From CAVQBL01 sp963710715 (GTDB lineage: Bacteria > Pseudomonadota > Gammaproteobacteria > DSM-16500): a stretch of DNA of 64,000 bases. Positions 27,856 through 36,027 of this stretch are shown in pieces; the first letter of the stretch is position 1; every line of letters begins with the position of its first letter. A program made the translations under genes and the position numbers. A model generated the notes under the pieces. It saw only the letters and a list, made by a program, of their open reading frames with translations. It did no database searches and was not told the origin of the DNA. Location of the stretch: the NCBI GenBank assembly GCA_963710715.1, contig CAVQBL010000005.1:10710-74709 (forward strand), written 5' to 3'.

Positions 27856-29838
27856 ATGCCTAAGCGAAAAAATAATCTCCATAAAGGCCCTAACAAAGAT
27901 AAAGTCATTGCGAAATTACGCGCAGAGATTGTCATGCTTAAAAACATTATTCATCTCATGCCAGGTAATCTTTATTGGAAAAATACTAAAAATATTTACT
28001 TAGGCTGTAATAACAATATGGCAAAAATTTTGAACTTCAAATCACCCGATGAAATTATAGGCTTAGATACATTACAAGCTGCGGGTGAAAAATTAGGGGA
28101 ATATATCACTAAAAATGATAACGAAGTCATGGCGAGTAAAAAAGAATTGCATTTAGAAGAGCCTGGATTTGATTCCACTGCCTATATAACATTAAAAGCA
28201 CCCTTATTTAATCGACAAAGAAAAGTGACTGGCTTAGTCGGTATTTCCTTAGATATAACAGATCGCAAAAGAGCAGAAGAAAAACTTAAAATTGCAAAAC
28301 GTAAAGCAGAAGTCGCCAATAAAGCTAAGTCACGATTCTTAGCTATGATGACGCATGAGTTGCGCACCCCACTCACAAGCATTCTTGGATTTGCAAATTT
28401 TTTAGAGCGGGAACAATTAACTTTAGAGAAAGAAAAAGAATATCTCAAGCATATTGTACAATCGGGTTCTTATTTGCTTTCACTCATTAATAATTTGTTG
28501 GACTACAGTCGCTTAGAAAATAATAAATTAGAAATAACCTTTTTTCCTCTTAACTTAAAAAAACTCTCTGAAAATACTATCCATATGTTAACGGGCACAG
28601 CTAAATCAAAAAATATAGCTTTGTTATTTGATTATGACCCAAGTCTGCCGGAATACCTTATTGGTGATGATAGGGCTTTGCAACAAATCCTGATTAATTT
28701 TATTGGGAACGCTATAAAGTTCACTGAAAAAGGTCATGTTGCCCTGAAAATAAAATGCCTGAATACCACACATGCAGCTGTAGAGCTACAAATCGCAATA
28801 GAAGATACCGGCATTGGGATTCCACTTCAAGAACAGAAATCCATTTTCAATCGCTTTTATCAAACAGGAAGTATTTATACACGTAAAAGAAGTTTAGTAG
28901 GTACGGGCCTAGGACTTGCCATCGTTAAAAAGCTCGCTCAACTCATGAAAGCCAAAATAAAAGTAAAAAGCAAGCCCAATCATGGATCAACTTTTTATTT
29001 CACGGTCACACTGCAGAAAGTAGCGGTAGAAAATTCACACTGGTTACCGTATGCGGCTACCGTCAAAATTTTAGTTATTAAAGACCACCGCGATATAAAA
29101 GAAAGCGACTTTAGAAAAGCTCTCGTTGATACCAATTATAGCCTGGTCTCAAGCAATAAAGCTGTCAGTTTATTATCACGAGTTAACAATCCAACTTATG
29201 ATATTATTATCATTGCTACTGATACACGTCGACCCGCCTCTGAAAAACTACTCCAATTAATTAAGCCTCAACAGGAGCATCACAAATGCTTACTGATCCT
29301 GTTGGAGAAAAATGTCTCTTCACAAAATCAGAACAATCAGTCCTATGACGCTATTTTCACTGCAAGCGATTTAGAACCACTTATATTTCAAGAAAAACTG
29401 AAGTCAGCTTGGGAAAATTGGCAACAAAAATTAAAAATGCCTAAAATTGAAGTAAATCAGTCCAATAAACCACATATCCTGCTGATTGAAGATGACTTAC
29501 TCATACAAATCATTCACAAAAAAATGTTGCAAGACTTAGGTTGCGTAGTAGACATAGCAGAATCTGCTCACAAAGCACTCGCCATGTTAGAAAGACACTA
29601 CGATATGCTGTTTGTTGATATTGGCCTACCTGATATGAGTGGTTTCGATTTAATTAAAGTGATTAGAAAAGAAATAAGCAACAAAATTCCTGTCATTGCC
29701 TTAACTGGATTTTCTGAGGAAAAAGAACTCAAGCGCTGCTTAGCTGCAGGCGCAGCTGAAGTAGCTACTAAACCTATCTCTAGTGCTGAGCTTGGAAGGA
29801 TATTGTCTCAGTACATTAGCCATGCAACAACAAGCTAA
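27856..29838 (+). CDS. hybrid sensor histidine kinase, orphan
   Basis: A 660-residue signalling protein. Order: short coiled start, PAS-like domain (about residues 25-140, ending in a PAC-type GISLDITDRKRAEE), HisKA with phospho-acceptor His167 (MMTHELRTPLTS), HATPase with the N box NFIGNAIKFTEKG and G boxes EDTGIGIP and GTGLGLAI, a degenerate receiver-like region (about 402-520) with no clear phospho-Asp, and a complete C-terminal receiver with Asp588 (MLFVDIGLPDMSG) and the conserved ATKPIS lysine. No membrane helices are seen, so it is probably cytoplasmic. No response regulator gene is adjacent. Confidence 0.88.
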   Translation: MPKRKNNLHKGPNKDKVIAKLRAEIVMLKNIIHLMPGNLYWKNTKNIYLGCNNNMAKILNFKSPDEIIGLDTLQAAGEKLGEYITKNDNEVMASKKELHLEEPGFDSTAYITLKAPLFNRQRKVTGLVGISLDITDRKRAEEKLKIAKRKAEVANKAKSRFLAMMTHELRTPLTSILGFANFLEREQLTLEKEKEYLKHIVQSGSYLLSLINNLLDYSRLENNKLEITFFPLNLKKLSENTIHMLTGTAKSKNIALLFDYDPSLPEYLIGDDRALQQILINFIGNAIKFTEKGHVALKIKCLNTTHAAVELQIAIEDTGIGIPLQEQKSIFNRFYQTGSIYTRKRSLVGTGLGLAIVKKLAQLMKAKIKVKSKPNHGSTFYFTVTLQKVAVENSHWLPYAATVKILVIKDHRDIKESDFRKALVDTNYSLVSSNKAVSLLSRVNNPTYDIIIIATDTRRPASEKLLQLIKPQQEHHKCLLILLEKNVSSQNQNNQSYDAIFTASDLEPLIFQEKLKSAWENWQQKLKMPKIEVNQSNKPHILLIEDDLLIQIIHKKMLQDLGCVVDIAESAHKALAMLERHYDMLFVDIGLPDMSGFDLIKVIRKEISNKIPVIALTGFSEEKELKRCLAAGAAEVATKPISSAELGRILSQYISHATTS

Positions 29839-29863
29839 AGTTTTTTAAATCTTCTTTACAAGC

Positions 29864-31888
29864 TCAGAACGCATAAACTGGTGGCGATTGCTGCGTCTCC
29901 CTATCCCTATCCTGTTGCAATCCATCATCATCAACTTGGTAACCTTTACCAGATTTGCTCTTGCTACTCTCTTGACTACAACTGTTTTGCCCTTGATTCC
30001 TGTCCCGGAGCGGTATGTCTAGCGAAGGATACATAAGCGCCGGGTTGTGCGTATCCATATGTTGTGCTTGTGCCACAGCCGAAGTAGGCCGCTGCTTAGA
30101 AGAATTAGCATACTCTTTTTTATCTTTACCTGCATTCAACCTGTTTACAAAATCAGCAGCCTCTATTCCATTGGGAAACTGCACTGTCATAGGCCCACGT
30201 GCCGTTGGCACCACCGCGGTCACGAAATCGTTCTTCTCATCACGGAACGTTTCAGTATTAGAGCGGTGCTTATTAGAAGCTGGCCTACTAGCACTAGCTT
30301 GAACTAAATTAGGCGCTCCTCCTAAAAGCCCTCCTTTTAAAAGATGAGCTGTTGTTGTACGAGCAGTAGTCGTCTTGGCCTCCTCGGCGACTCCATTAGA
30401 GGCTAGAGAAGTTGTGTTTTTAGTTGTGTTGTTAGCAGTGGCAGTATTTGCAAGAGGAGCAACAGCCGCTTCCTTAGCTTTCTTAAATTGGTCAAGCTTA
30501 AGCGAGGTCTGCCTTATTATCTCATTTCTTATCTCTTCCGCCATTAGAGATGTTAGATAAGGACCATATTCTGGTGTACCTATATGCTCATCAAGGCATT
30601 TCTCAACTGATGCATATTTCTGTTTTAATGATGCTAATTCCTCTGGTTCAAGAAGCAAGTCTTTAAGACCATAAAAATTAAATCCTAGTGGCAAAGGCTT
30701 ACCATCAGAGGATATCAACGCATCTAGGTCAATACGAATATTCTTTCTATATTTTTGAAATTCCTTTTTTTCAAGTAATTCTGCCAGGTCTTTGAACCAT
30801 TTTTGTAAAAAATCTTCCTTTGTCTTACCAATATTGGGATCAAGAAAGTTATCGTATCTTGCTGGACAAAGCACTACAATGCGATTATCGCTTTCAGCAT
30901 GAACAAAATTAGGAAGAGCGTCTTGTAATGCTTCTATTGGTATTTTTGGCAAATGCTTTGGTACTTTCTCTTTACCTAAGCAAAGGATAGCAAAAACAGG
31001 AATACTTTCGTCTCTGTTTTTTACTTGCTTACTATGTGTGCTTTGTATCACCTTACCATTACATCGAATTCCCTTTATTTGATTATCTTCCATTTGGTCT
31101 AGAAGTCTTTTTAAAAACCCATGTAAGACATTATTATGATAAACAATACGATCTTGCGGAAGATTTGAACCAGCTATCCAAGAATTTTCTCCAGATAAAG
31201 CCGCTAGAATACGACAGAAAATAAAATAATATATTGAATCACCAAAGATATGATCAATTGATACCCTCACTGCCTTTTGAAGGGAAAAATCGCATTTGTA
31301 GTCTTCTAATTCTTTTTGATTTCTTAAAATTTTAAGATCTTTACTAAACTCTTCGAGAAGAATGCCATATAATGCATCCTTATAGGACTTATCCCCAGGT
31401 TTCTTTTGCAACGAAGCATATGTTTTCTGCGAGGATTTGTGGCCATTGCCCACCCCTACACTATTAAATGCAGATTTTACACCATTTTTTCCATTAGTTT
31501 TCTCTTCGCTGTTTTGTTCCGGCGAAATAGGAGGTAACGGGTCAAATTCGTTCCGCAGAGGTCTGTAGCGATTGCCCTCTTGTACACTATTAGATGCAGA
31601 TTTTATTCTGTCTTTTTTTCTCTTGGATTGATTTTCTTTCAATGGGCTGTCTTGTGCCGGCGAAGAAGATAGTGTAGTAGGTAATGATTTCACTCTTCTT
31701 TTGTTAGGCGATGATGCACTAGAAGGTGATGATTCACTTGAATTCGCTTTTTCTCTTCCTGTAATTATCGGTTTCGACACAGGACGACGACCTATATCTG
31801 AAGTAGAAGCTGTTCGCCGCAGTGATGGAATATCCTTTGGTTGAGTAGGAGTAGGACTATTGTTAGGACTATTGTTAGGACTAAACAT
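29864..31888 (-). CDS. large low-complexity protein, putative secreted effector
   Basis: Not recognised. The first 170 residues are rich in Ser, Pro, Asn, Lys and Arg (FSPNNSPNNSPTPTQP) and hold a degenerate internal repeat (IKSASNSVQEGN / VKSAFNSVGVGN). A folded-looking middle (about residues 170-470) follows, then an Ala/Thr-rich linker and a polar, disordered C terminus (SQESSKSKSGKG). There is no signal peptide or membrane segment. ATG 31888 is preferred over the ATG at 31897 because AGAGG directly abuts the earlier one but is well spaced for the later one. Eukaryote-like composition and the GTPase genes nearby suggest a type IV-secreted effector; this is inference. Confidence 0.65.
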   Translation of the reverse strand: MFSPNNSPNNSPTPTQPKDIPSLRRTASTSDIGRRPVSKPIITGREKANSSESSPSSASSPNKRRVKSLPTTLSSSPAQDSPLKENQSKRKKDRIKSASNSVQEGNRYRPLRNEFDPLPPISPEQNSEEKTNGKNGVKSAFNSVGVGNGHKSSQKTYASLQKKPGDKSYKDALYGILLEEFSKDLKILRNQKELEDYKCDFSLQKAVRVSIDHIFGDSIYYFIFCRILAALSGENSWIAGSNLPQDRIVYHNNVLHGFLKRLLDQMEDNQIKGIRCNGKVIQSTHSKQVKNRDESIPVFAILCLGKEKVPKHLPKIPIEALQDALPNFVHAESDNRIVVLCPARYDNFLDPNIGKTKEDFLQKWFKDLAELLEKKEFQKYRKNIRIDLDALISSDGKPLPLGFNFYGLKDLLLEPEELASLKQKYASVEKCLDEHIGTPEYGPYLTSLMAEEIRNEIIRQTSLKLDQFKKAKEAAVAPLANTATANNTTKNTTSLASNGVAEEAKTTTARTTTAHLLKGGLLGGAPNLVQASASRPASNKHRSNTETFRDEKNDFVTAVVPTARGPMTVQFPNGIEAADFVNRLNAGKDKKEYANSSKQRPTSAVAQAQHMDTHNPALMYPSLDIPLRDRNQGQNSCSQESSKSKSGKGYQVDDDGLQQDRDRETQQSPPVYAF

Positions 31889-31975
31889 TCTCGCCATCCT
31901 CTATAGCACAGTTTTTTTATTCACCAGTGAAACTTTCTTATATTTTCTGCGGTTGATAACAAACCTTCCGGAGAT

Positions 31976-32004
31976 AGTATACCGAAAGGGCATTTATTTT
32001 GTAA
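31976..32004 (-). promoter_or_regulatory. candidate promoter for the putative effector gene
   Basis: On the minus strand TTACAA (31999-32004) is followed 17 bases later by TATACT (31976-31981), about 88 bases before the start at 31888. The 31898-32251 gap otherwise shows no gene that I can support. Confidence 0.5.
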
Positions 32005-32251
32005 GTATTTTCTGATTCTTTTTGTCAGTAAAATGCCGGCAGCTAATAAAAATTACAAAAAAAGACTGCTTGCACTACAATTAAATTCGAATGAAATACA
32101 CCTGTTTATAAACTTTGGGGAAGTCTACTATGACAATCCACTAACTTCAAGTGCTATATACTCTTTTTCTCAATTTTCTTCATGGCAAAGAACATTATTA
32201 TTCAATTATCTATGGTTATGGATAAATAATGATCAGAGCTTGAGCTGCTGC

Positions 32252-32674
32252 CTAATCCACCAACTTTAAATGCGGCACGCTCTTTCTCTCTTTTGCATTA
32301 ACAACCACTTCTGCTGACTCAGCGAGAGATGCATCGGTTGCCCATTCTGTCCCCCCTTCTTCAGCATCTTCAAAATCAAAAAACATGCCTTGTCCATTTT
32401 CGTGCGCATAAACTGACAATACTGCTTTAGTGGGCGCTGAAATGATATGCACAACCCCAGAAAAAGACGCTTTAAATTCAAGCAAATCATTACCCACTTT
32501 CAGGTCACGAATAGCTTGGGGTGCAATGTTTAAAGTGATTTGACCATTTTCAACGTACTGTTGTGGAACGTTACAGCGCGGAAAAGTCACATCTAAAACG
32601 AGATAAGGTGTGCAACCACTATCTACAATCCATTCATAAAATGCACGAACCAAATAAGGCTTGTTTGATATCAT
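32252..32674 (-). CDS. sspB: ClpXP adaptor SspB
   Basis: SspB delivers ssrA-tagged proteins to ClpXP. The fold is indicated by KPYLVRAFYEWIVDSGCTPYLVLDV, split here as KPYLVRAFYEW and CTPYLVLDV, followed by FSGVVHIISAPTKAVLSVYA. An acidic linker leads to the short C-terminal ClpX-binding peptide (PHLKLVD). ATG 32674 is used because AGAGG precedes it and the longer frame runs into a palindromic repeat. Pairs with sspA as in other gammaproteobacteria, and functionally with the tmRNA at 56.7 kb. Confidence 0.94.
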   Translation of the reverse strand: MISNKPYLVRAFYEWIVDSGCTPYLVLDVTFPRCNVPQQYVENGQITLNIAPQAIRDLKVGNDLLEFKASFSGVVHIISAPTKAVLSVYAHENGQGMFFDFEDAEEGGTEWATDASLAESAEVVVNAKERKSVPHLKLVD

Positions 32675-32701
32675 ATCATCCTCTTCTCTTTGTAAAGAAC
32701 T

Positions 32702-32817
32702 CGTCATTGCGAGCTCACGCCTTAGCCCTTTATGTGAGGCGTGGCAATCCAGAATGGTGATAAATTGTAGGTACTCTGGATTGCTTCGTCGCGAAGAGCA
32801 CGCTCCTCGCAATGACG
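32702..32817. repeat. REP-like palindromic repeat, full unit
   Basis: Full unit from CGTCATTGCGAGC to CTCGCAATGACG in the sspA-sspB gap. The left arm and its flanks (gaact before; gaatggtgat after) are the reverse of the subfamily seen at 4.75 kb and 24.8 kb. Confidence 0.9.
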
Positions 32818-32827
32818 GCGTGAATAG

Positions 32828-33478
32828 TTAAGCAGTCTCCGCTTTAGCCAATTTTCTTAAATCTTGTTCCGCTTCCGTTAAGCTTGCTTGAAAAGCATCA
32901 CGAGAAAAAACACGCTCTGAATACTTTATAATAGATTTGGCTTCGGCAGGCAATGTAATACCCCAAGCAGGCAAGCGCCACAAAATCGGAGCAATGCAGC
33001 AATCCACCAAAGTAAAATCTTCGTTAAGGAAAAAAGGCATACTTGAAAATACAGGAGCAAGTTTAATAAGGTAATTACGTAATTCTTTGCATGCTGCTTG
33101 CGATTCCGCTACCTTGCCTTTTTCAATCTTACGGATTAAATCACCCCATTCACGATCAACGCGATGAATCATTAAGCGTGTCTTAGCACGCGCAACGGGA
33201 TAAACCGGCATCAATGGAGGATGCGGAAAGCGTTCATCCAAATATTCCATAATGATATTGGCATCATACAATACCAATTCACGATCCACTAAAGTGGGCG
33301 CTGTACCATAAGGATTGAGCTCATATAAATCGAGCTTGTCTTTATCACTGGCATCGACATTAATTATTTCAGCGCTCACACCTTTTTCGGCAAGCACAAT
33401 ACGAACGCGATGGCTAAAAATATCCATTGACCCTGAATAAAAGGTCATAATTGAGCGCTTGTTAGCAACGATAGCCAT
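32828..33478 (-). CDS. sspA: stringent starvation protein A (glutathione-S-transferase fold)
   Basis: SspA binds RNA polymerase and alters promoter use in starvation. The N-terminal thioredoxin-like domain (MTFYSGSMDIFSHRVRIVLAEKG) and the helical GST C domain are visible, with the SspA pattern YGTAPTLVDRELVLYDANII. In Legionella and Francisella relatives it influences virulence gene expression, but this is not shown here. Located upstream of sspB and downstream of rpsI-rplM, the standard order. Confidence 0.94.
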   Translation of the reverse strand: MAIVANKRSIMTFYSGSMDIFSHRVRIVLAEKGVSAEIINVDASDKDKLDLYELNPYGTAPTLVDRELVLYDANIIMEYLDERFPHPPLMPVYPVARAKTRLMIHRVDREWGDLIRKIEKGKVAESQAACKELRNYLIKLAPVFSSMPFFLNEDFTLVDCCIAPILWRLPAWGITLPAEAKSIIKYSERVFSRDAFQASLTEAEQDLRKLAKAETA

Positions 33479-33521
33479 GATGATGTACTCCTCAACACAA
33501 TAATTAAATTAATACATAAGC

Positions 33522-33595
33522 TGGTTGGGGGACTAGGATTCGAACCCAGGTTAACGGAGTCAGAGTCCGCTGTCCTACCACTAGACGATCCCCCA
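33522..33595 (-). tRNA. tRNA-Gln (anticodon CTG)
   Basis: The minus strand folds into a full cloverleaf: acceptor TGGGGGA pairs with TCCCCCA, D arm GTCTAGTGGTAGGAC, anticodon stem GCGGA/TCCGT with loop CTCTGAC (anticodon CTG, reading CAG), and T arm CTGGGTTCGAATCCTAG. The CCA end is encoded. It lies between sspA and rpsI. Confidence 0.97.
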
Positions 33596-33669
33596 CCACT
33601 GCCCCTTGGCGAGGGATTATATCACAAATTTTGGAAGTGGTGTTGGCGGGGGGAAGAAAATGTGAGGTG

Positions 33670-33737
33670 AAAGGGGGCACGTCTCATCATTTAACAAGTA
33701 ATTATTCAGTTGTTAAATGATGAGACGTGCCCCCTTT
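33670..33737. repeat. perfect 28-bp inverted repeat (hairpin), probable terminator or MITE relic
   Basis: Arms at 33670-33697 and 33710-33737 are perfect inverses over 28 bp, starting AAAGGGGGCACGTCTCAT, with a 12-base loop. It follows the rpsI stop and could end transcription of rplM-rpsI. The outer arm sequence resembles the ends of the element at 36823-37109 (AAAGGGGTCACATCTCAT), suggesting a common mobile origin. Confidence 0.85.
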
Positions 33738-33775
33738 ATTTTTCACGGGCACGATATAGATAGGATGTAGTTTAA

Positions 33776-34204
33776 TTAACGTTTAGAGTACTGCGTACCT
33801 TTACGCGCTTTCTTTAATCCCACTTTTTTACGCTCAACTTCTCGAGCATCACGTGTGAGAAAACCTGCTTTACGTAAGATTTTACGCAATGAAGATTCAG
33901 ATGTTGAATCACCACCTGTTTCTTCTTCGTATTCTAATAAAGCACGTGAAATACCATGTCGAATAGCACCGGCTTGGCCGCTGATGCCGCCGCCTGCTAC
34001 TGTGACTAAAATATCAAACTTCTCTTGAAGATTTGTTACTTCCAAGGGCTGGCGCACAATCATGCGCGCTGTTTTACGCCCAAAGTAATCTTCTAGGGTT
34101 TGCTCATTAATGGTGATATTACCTTTTCCGGGTCTTAAAAACACACGTGCTGTGGAAGTTTTACGACGACCGGTTCCATAATATTGTTTTGCTACTGCTG
34201 GCAT
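33776..34204 (-). CDS. rpsI: 30S ribosomal protein S9
   Basis: Ribosomal S9 with the usual YYGTGRRKTSTARVFL start, GGGISGQAGAIRHGISRAL and the basic C-terminal tail ending TQYSKR that reaches the P site. At 142 residues it is longer than the 130 of E. coli. About ten extra residues (ETGGDSTSES) lie at about positions 95-104, before LRKILRKAGF. Transcribed with rplM, six bases upstream. Confidence 0.97.
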   Translation of the reverse strand: MPAVAKQYYGTGRRKTSTARVFLRPGKGNITINEQTLEDYFGRKTARMIVRQPLEVTNLQEKFDILVTVAGGGISGQAGAIRHGISRALLEYEEETGGDSTSESSLRKILRKAGFLTRDAREVERKKVGLKKARKGTQYSKR

Positions 34205-34210
34205 AGAGTT

Positions 34211-34645
34211 TTATTCCGTAAGATCTAATAATTGGGGTTGTTGTGCTGTATGTGGGTGTTGTGACCCCGCATACACTTTTAATTTTTTATACATAGCACG
34301 TCCTAAAATATTTTTAGGTAGCATGCCTTTTACTGCAATTTCAATGACACGTTCAGGCTTTTTAGCAATTAGCTTTTCAAACGTAATTTCTTTAATACCG
34401 CCTGGGTAACCTGAATGGCTGTGATAAATCTTATCTTTACGTTTATTACCTGTTACCTGCACCTGTTCCGCATTAATGACAACGATAAAGTCACCGGTAT
34501 CAACATGCGGGGTATATTCTGGTTTATGCTTGCCGCGTAAACGTTTTGCAATTTGACTCGCTAACCTACCTAAGGTTTTTCCTGCAGCATCAACAACATA
34601 CCAATTATGCTGTGCTGTTTCATTTGTCGCGTTATAAGTTTTCAT
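34211..34645 (-). CDS. rplM: 50S ribosomal protein L13
   Basis: Ribosomal L13, 144 residues. Signature segments WYVVDAAGKTLGRLASQIA, HVDTGDFIVVINAEQVQVTG and the YSHSGYPGGIK-like HSHSGYPGGIKEIT are present. ATG 34645 is chosen over an upstream ATG since MKTYNA matches the family start. First gene of the rplM-rpsI operon. Confidence 0.97.
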   Translation of the reverse strand: MKTYNATNETAQHNWYVVDAAGKTLGRLASQIAKRLRGKHKPEYTPHVDTGDFIVVINAEQVQVTGNKRKDKIYHSHSGYPGGIKEITFEKLIAKKPERVIEIAVKGMLPKNILGRAMYKKLKVYAGSQHPHTAQQPQLLDLTE

Positions 34646-34833
34646 CTGACACCAAACTCCACCCATGATCAAAAGATGGTGAATTCTATAGTAATGGCTA
34701 AAAACAAGCAAGCATGATTACATCTAAAAGACGGTGAATCCTATTACGGATCTACTGTGCTGAAACTAGGATTACTGTTCAATATTTGTTACAATGACCA
34801 AAATCATTTACATACAATTCGAGGGGAAAAACA

Positions 34834-35802
34834 ATGGCAATAAAAATCGTTATAGTAGGTGCAAGTGGAAGCGGAAAGACAGCGTTATTTAAGCGTATAG
34901 TCTACAATGAATTTTCTAAGAACTTATTCCAACTATAGGTGCTGATTTCAGGAAAAAAAACAACTGTGATATATGGGATACTAGCGGAGCAGAAAAATAT
35001 ATAAATGTCCCACAACACTTATTTGCGCAACGCGCATGTATTAGCATTCGTCTATGATGTAACGGGTAACCGTAAAGAACAAGAACAATATTTGACAGAG
35101 ATGTATGAGGCTGCAAAAGCTAATAAGCAGTCTTTTATCTCATTTTTAATCTTTACCAAGACAGAGGATAAATTTCCACCCGATGTTGCTGAATTTGAAT
35201 TAGACGTGATAATGCCAGAACTTGAACATCTGGGCGATTTAACTAAAAAATTAAACGTACACTCTAAAAACATTTTTATATGTTCCGCAAAACGTAATAC
35301 TCTTATATGGGAGAAGACATTCCCAAAAGAGAAATTCGAGTTTATTACTCATCGCGCTGAAGAAATCGTAGCAATTCAACAGAAAGCTGCAGCGGAAAGC
35401 AAAGTATCGGGCCAATCTTCAGCAGAAAACAAAGTATCGAGCCAACCTTCATTTGACCCAAAAAAATTACATAAAAAATATGATCGCATTTGGGAGCAAA
35501 ACAAAAATACTAGATGCACTTTCTTTTCAAGAGCTAAAGATATTTTCATAAACTATGCCTATGCCCCTTTCCATTGGGATAGAAACCACGTTGATGCCAT
35601 ACAGAAAATCCTCTTAGATGAAAAAAAACCTGTAACCAACGTAGATAATTTACTCGCTAGGGTAAAAGAAATTAACCTAAAAAACCCCATTGGCTCTCTT
35701 GCAAGACGGATAGCATTCGTTGAGCTTAAAAAAACCGAGCAACCCAAGCAGGGGCAAAACCATGGTACTGAGATGAGCAGAAAACCTTCTAAAACCACCT
35801 AA
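34834..35802 (+). pseudogene. Rab-like small GTPase with C-terminal domain, paralog 1, two frameshifts
   Basis: The start ATG follows GAGGGG. The N-terminal frame encodes MAIKIVIVGASGSGKTALF with a P-loop (GASGSGKT). The second frame gives PTIGADF (switch I, as in Rab TIGVDF) and CDIWDTSGAEKY (switch II), and the third (from about 35005) runs to the end with FTKTED (guanine specificity) and CSAK. Two single-base deletions, near 34920 (probably one A lost from AAA before GAACTTATTCC) and near 35010, join the frames. The catalytic Gln of the WDTAGQE motif is Ala here. The C-terminal third (about 100 residues) is shared with paralogs 2 and 3. It could be a real pseudogene or contain sequence errors. 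Confidence 0.75.
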
Positions 35803-35870
35803 ATGAGTAGTAATCTAACGCGCTATAGAAAATTTTTTTATAAAAACACTCGCAAAATTACGTGGATATG
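35800..35870. repeat. duplicated 3' flank of GTPase gene, copy 1
   Basis: From the stop codon of paralog 1 onward, about 60-70 bases (starting AATGAGTAGTAATCTAACGC) are nearly identical to those after paralog 3 (38058-38125). The duplication therefore includes non-coding DNA downstream of the genes. Confidence 0.8.
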
Positions 35871-35917
35871 ATAAGTGAGGCGCCCTTAAGGTTATATTAA
35901 GAATTCCCATATATAAT

Positions 35918-35970
35918 CCTAGATTCGGCAGTTGAACCCTACTGCGAGGGGCTTCTGCATTGAATTTAGG
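35918..35970. repeat. short palindromic element, second copy of the 21.4-kb family
   Basis: 53 bp beginning CCTAGATTCGGCAGTTGAAC and ending TTGAATTTAGG. The left half matches the unit at 21411-21483 read on the other strand, including the CCCTACTGC core, but the right end is shortened. Confidence 0.65.
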
Positions 35971-36027
35971 ATAATGCGAGTAATTTAAAACAAGCAAGGC
36001 ATAGTTAACAAAACAGAGGCAAAAGCT

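Noticed and set aside
32033..32269. 78-codon plus-strand open frame
   Set aside because: No ribosome binding site, no recognisable domain, overlaps the sspB end, and the region is upstream DNA of the putative effector gene.
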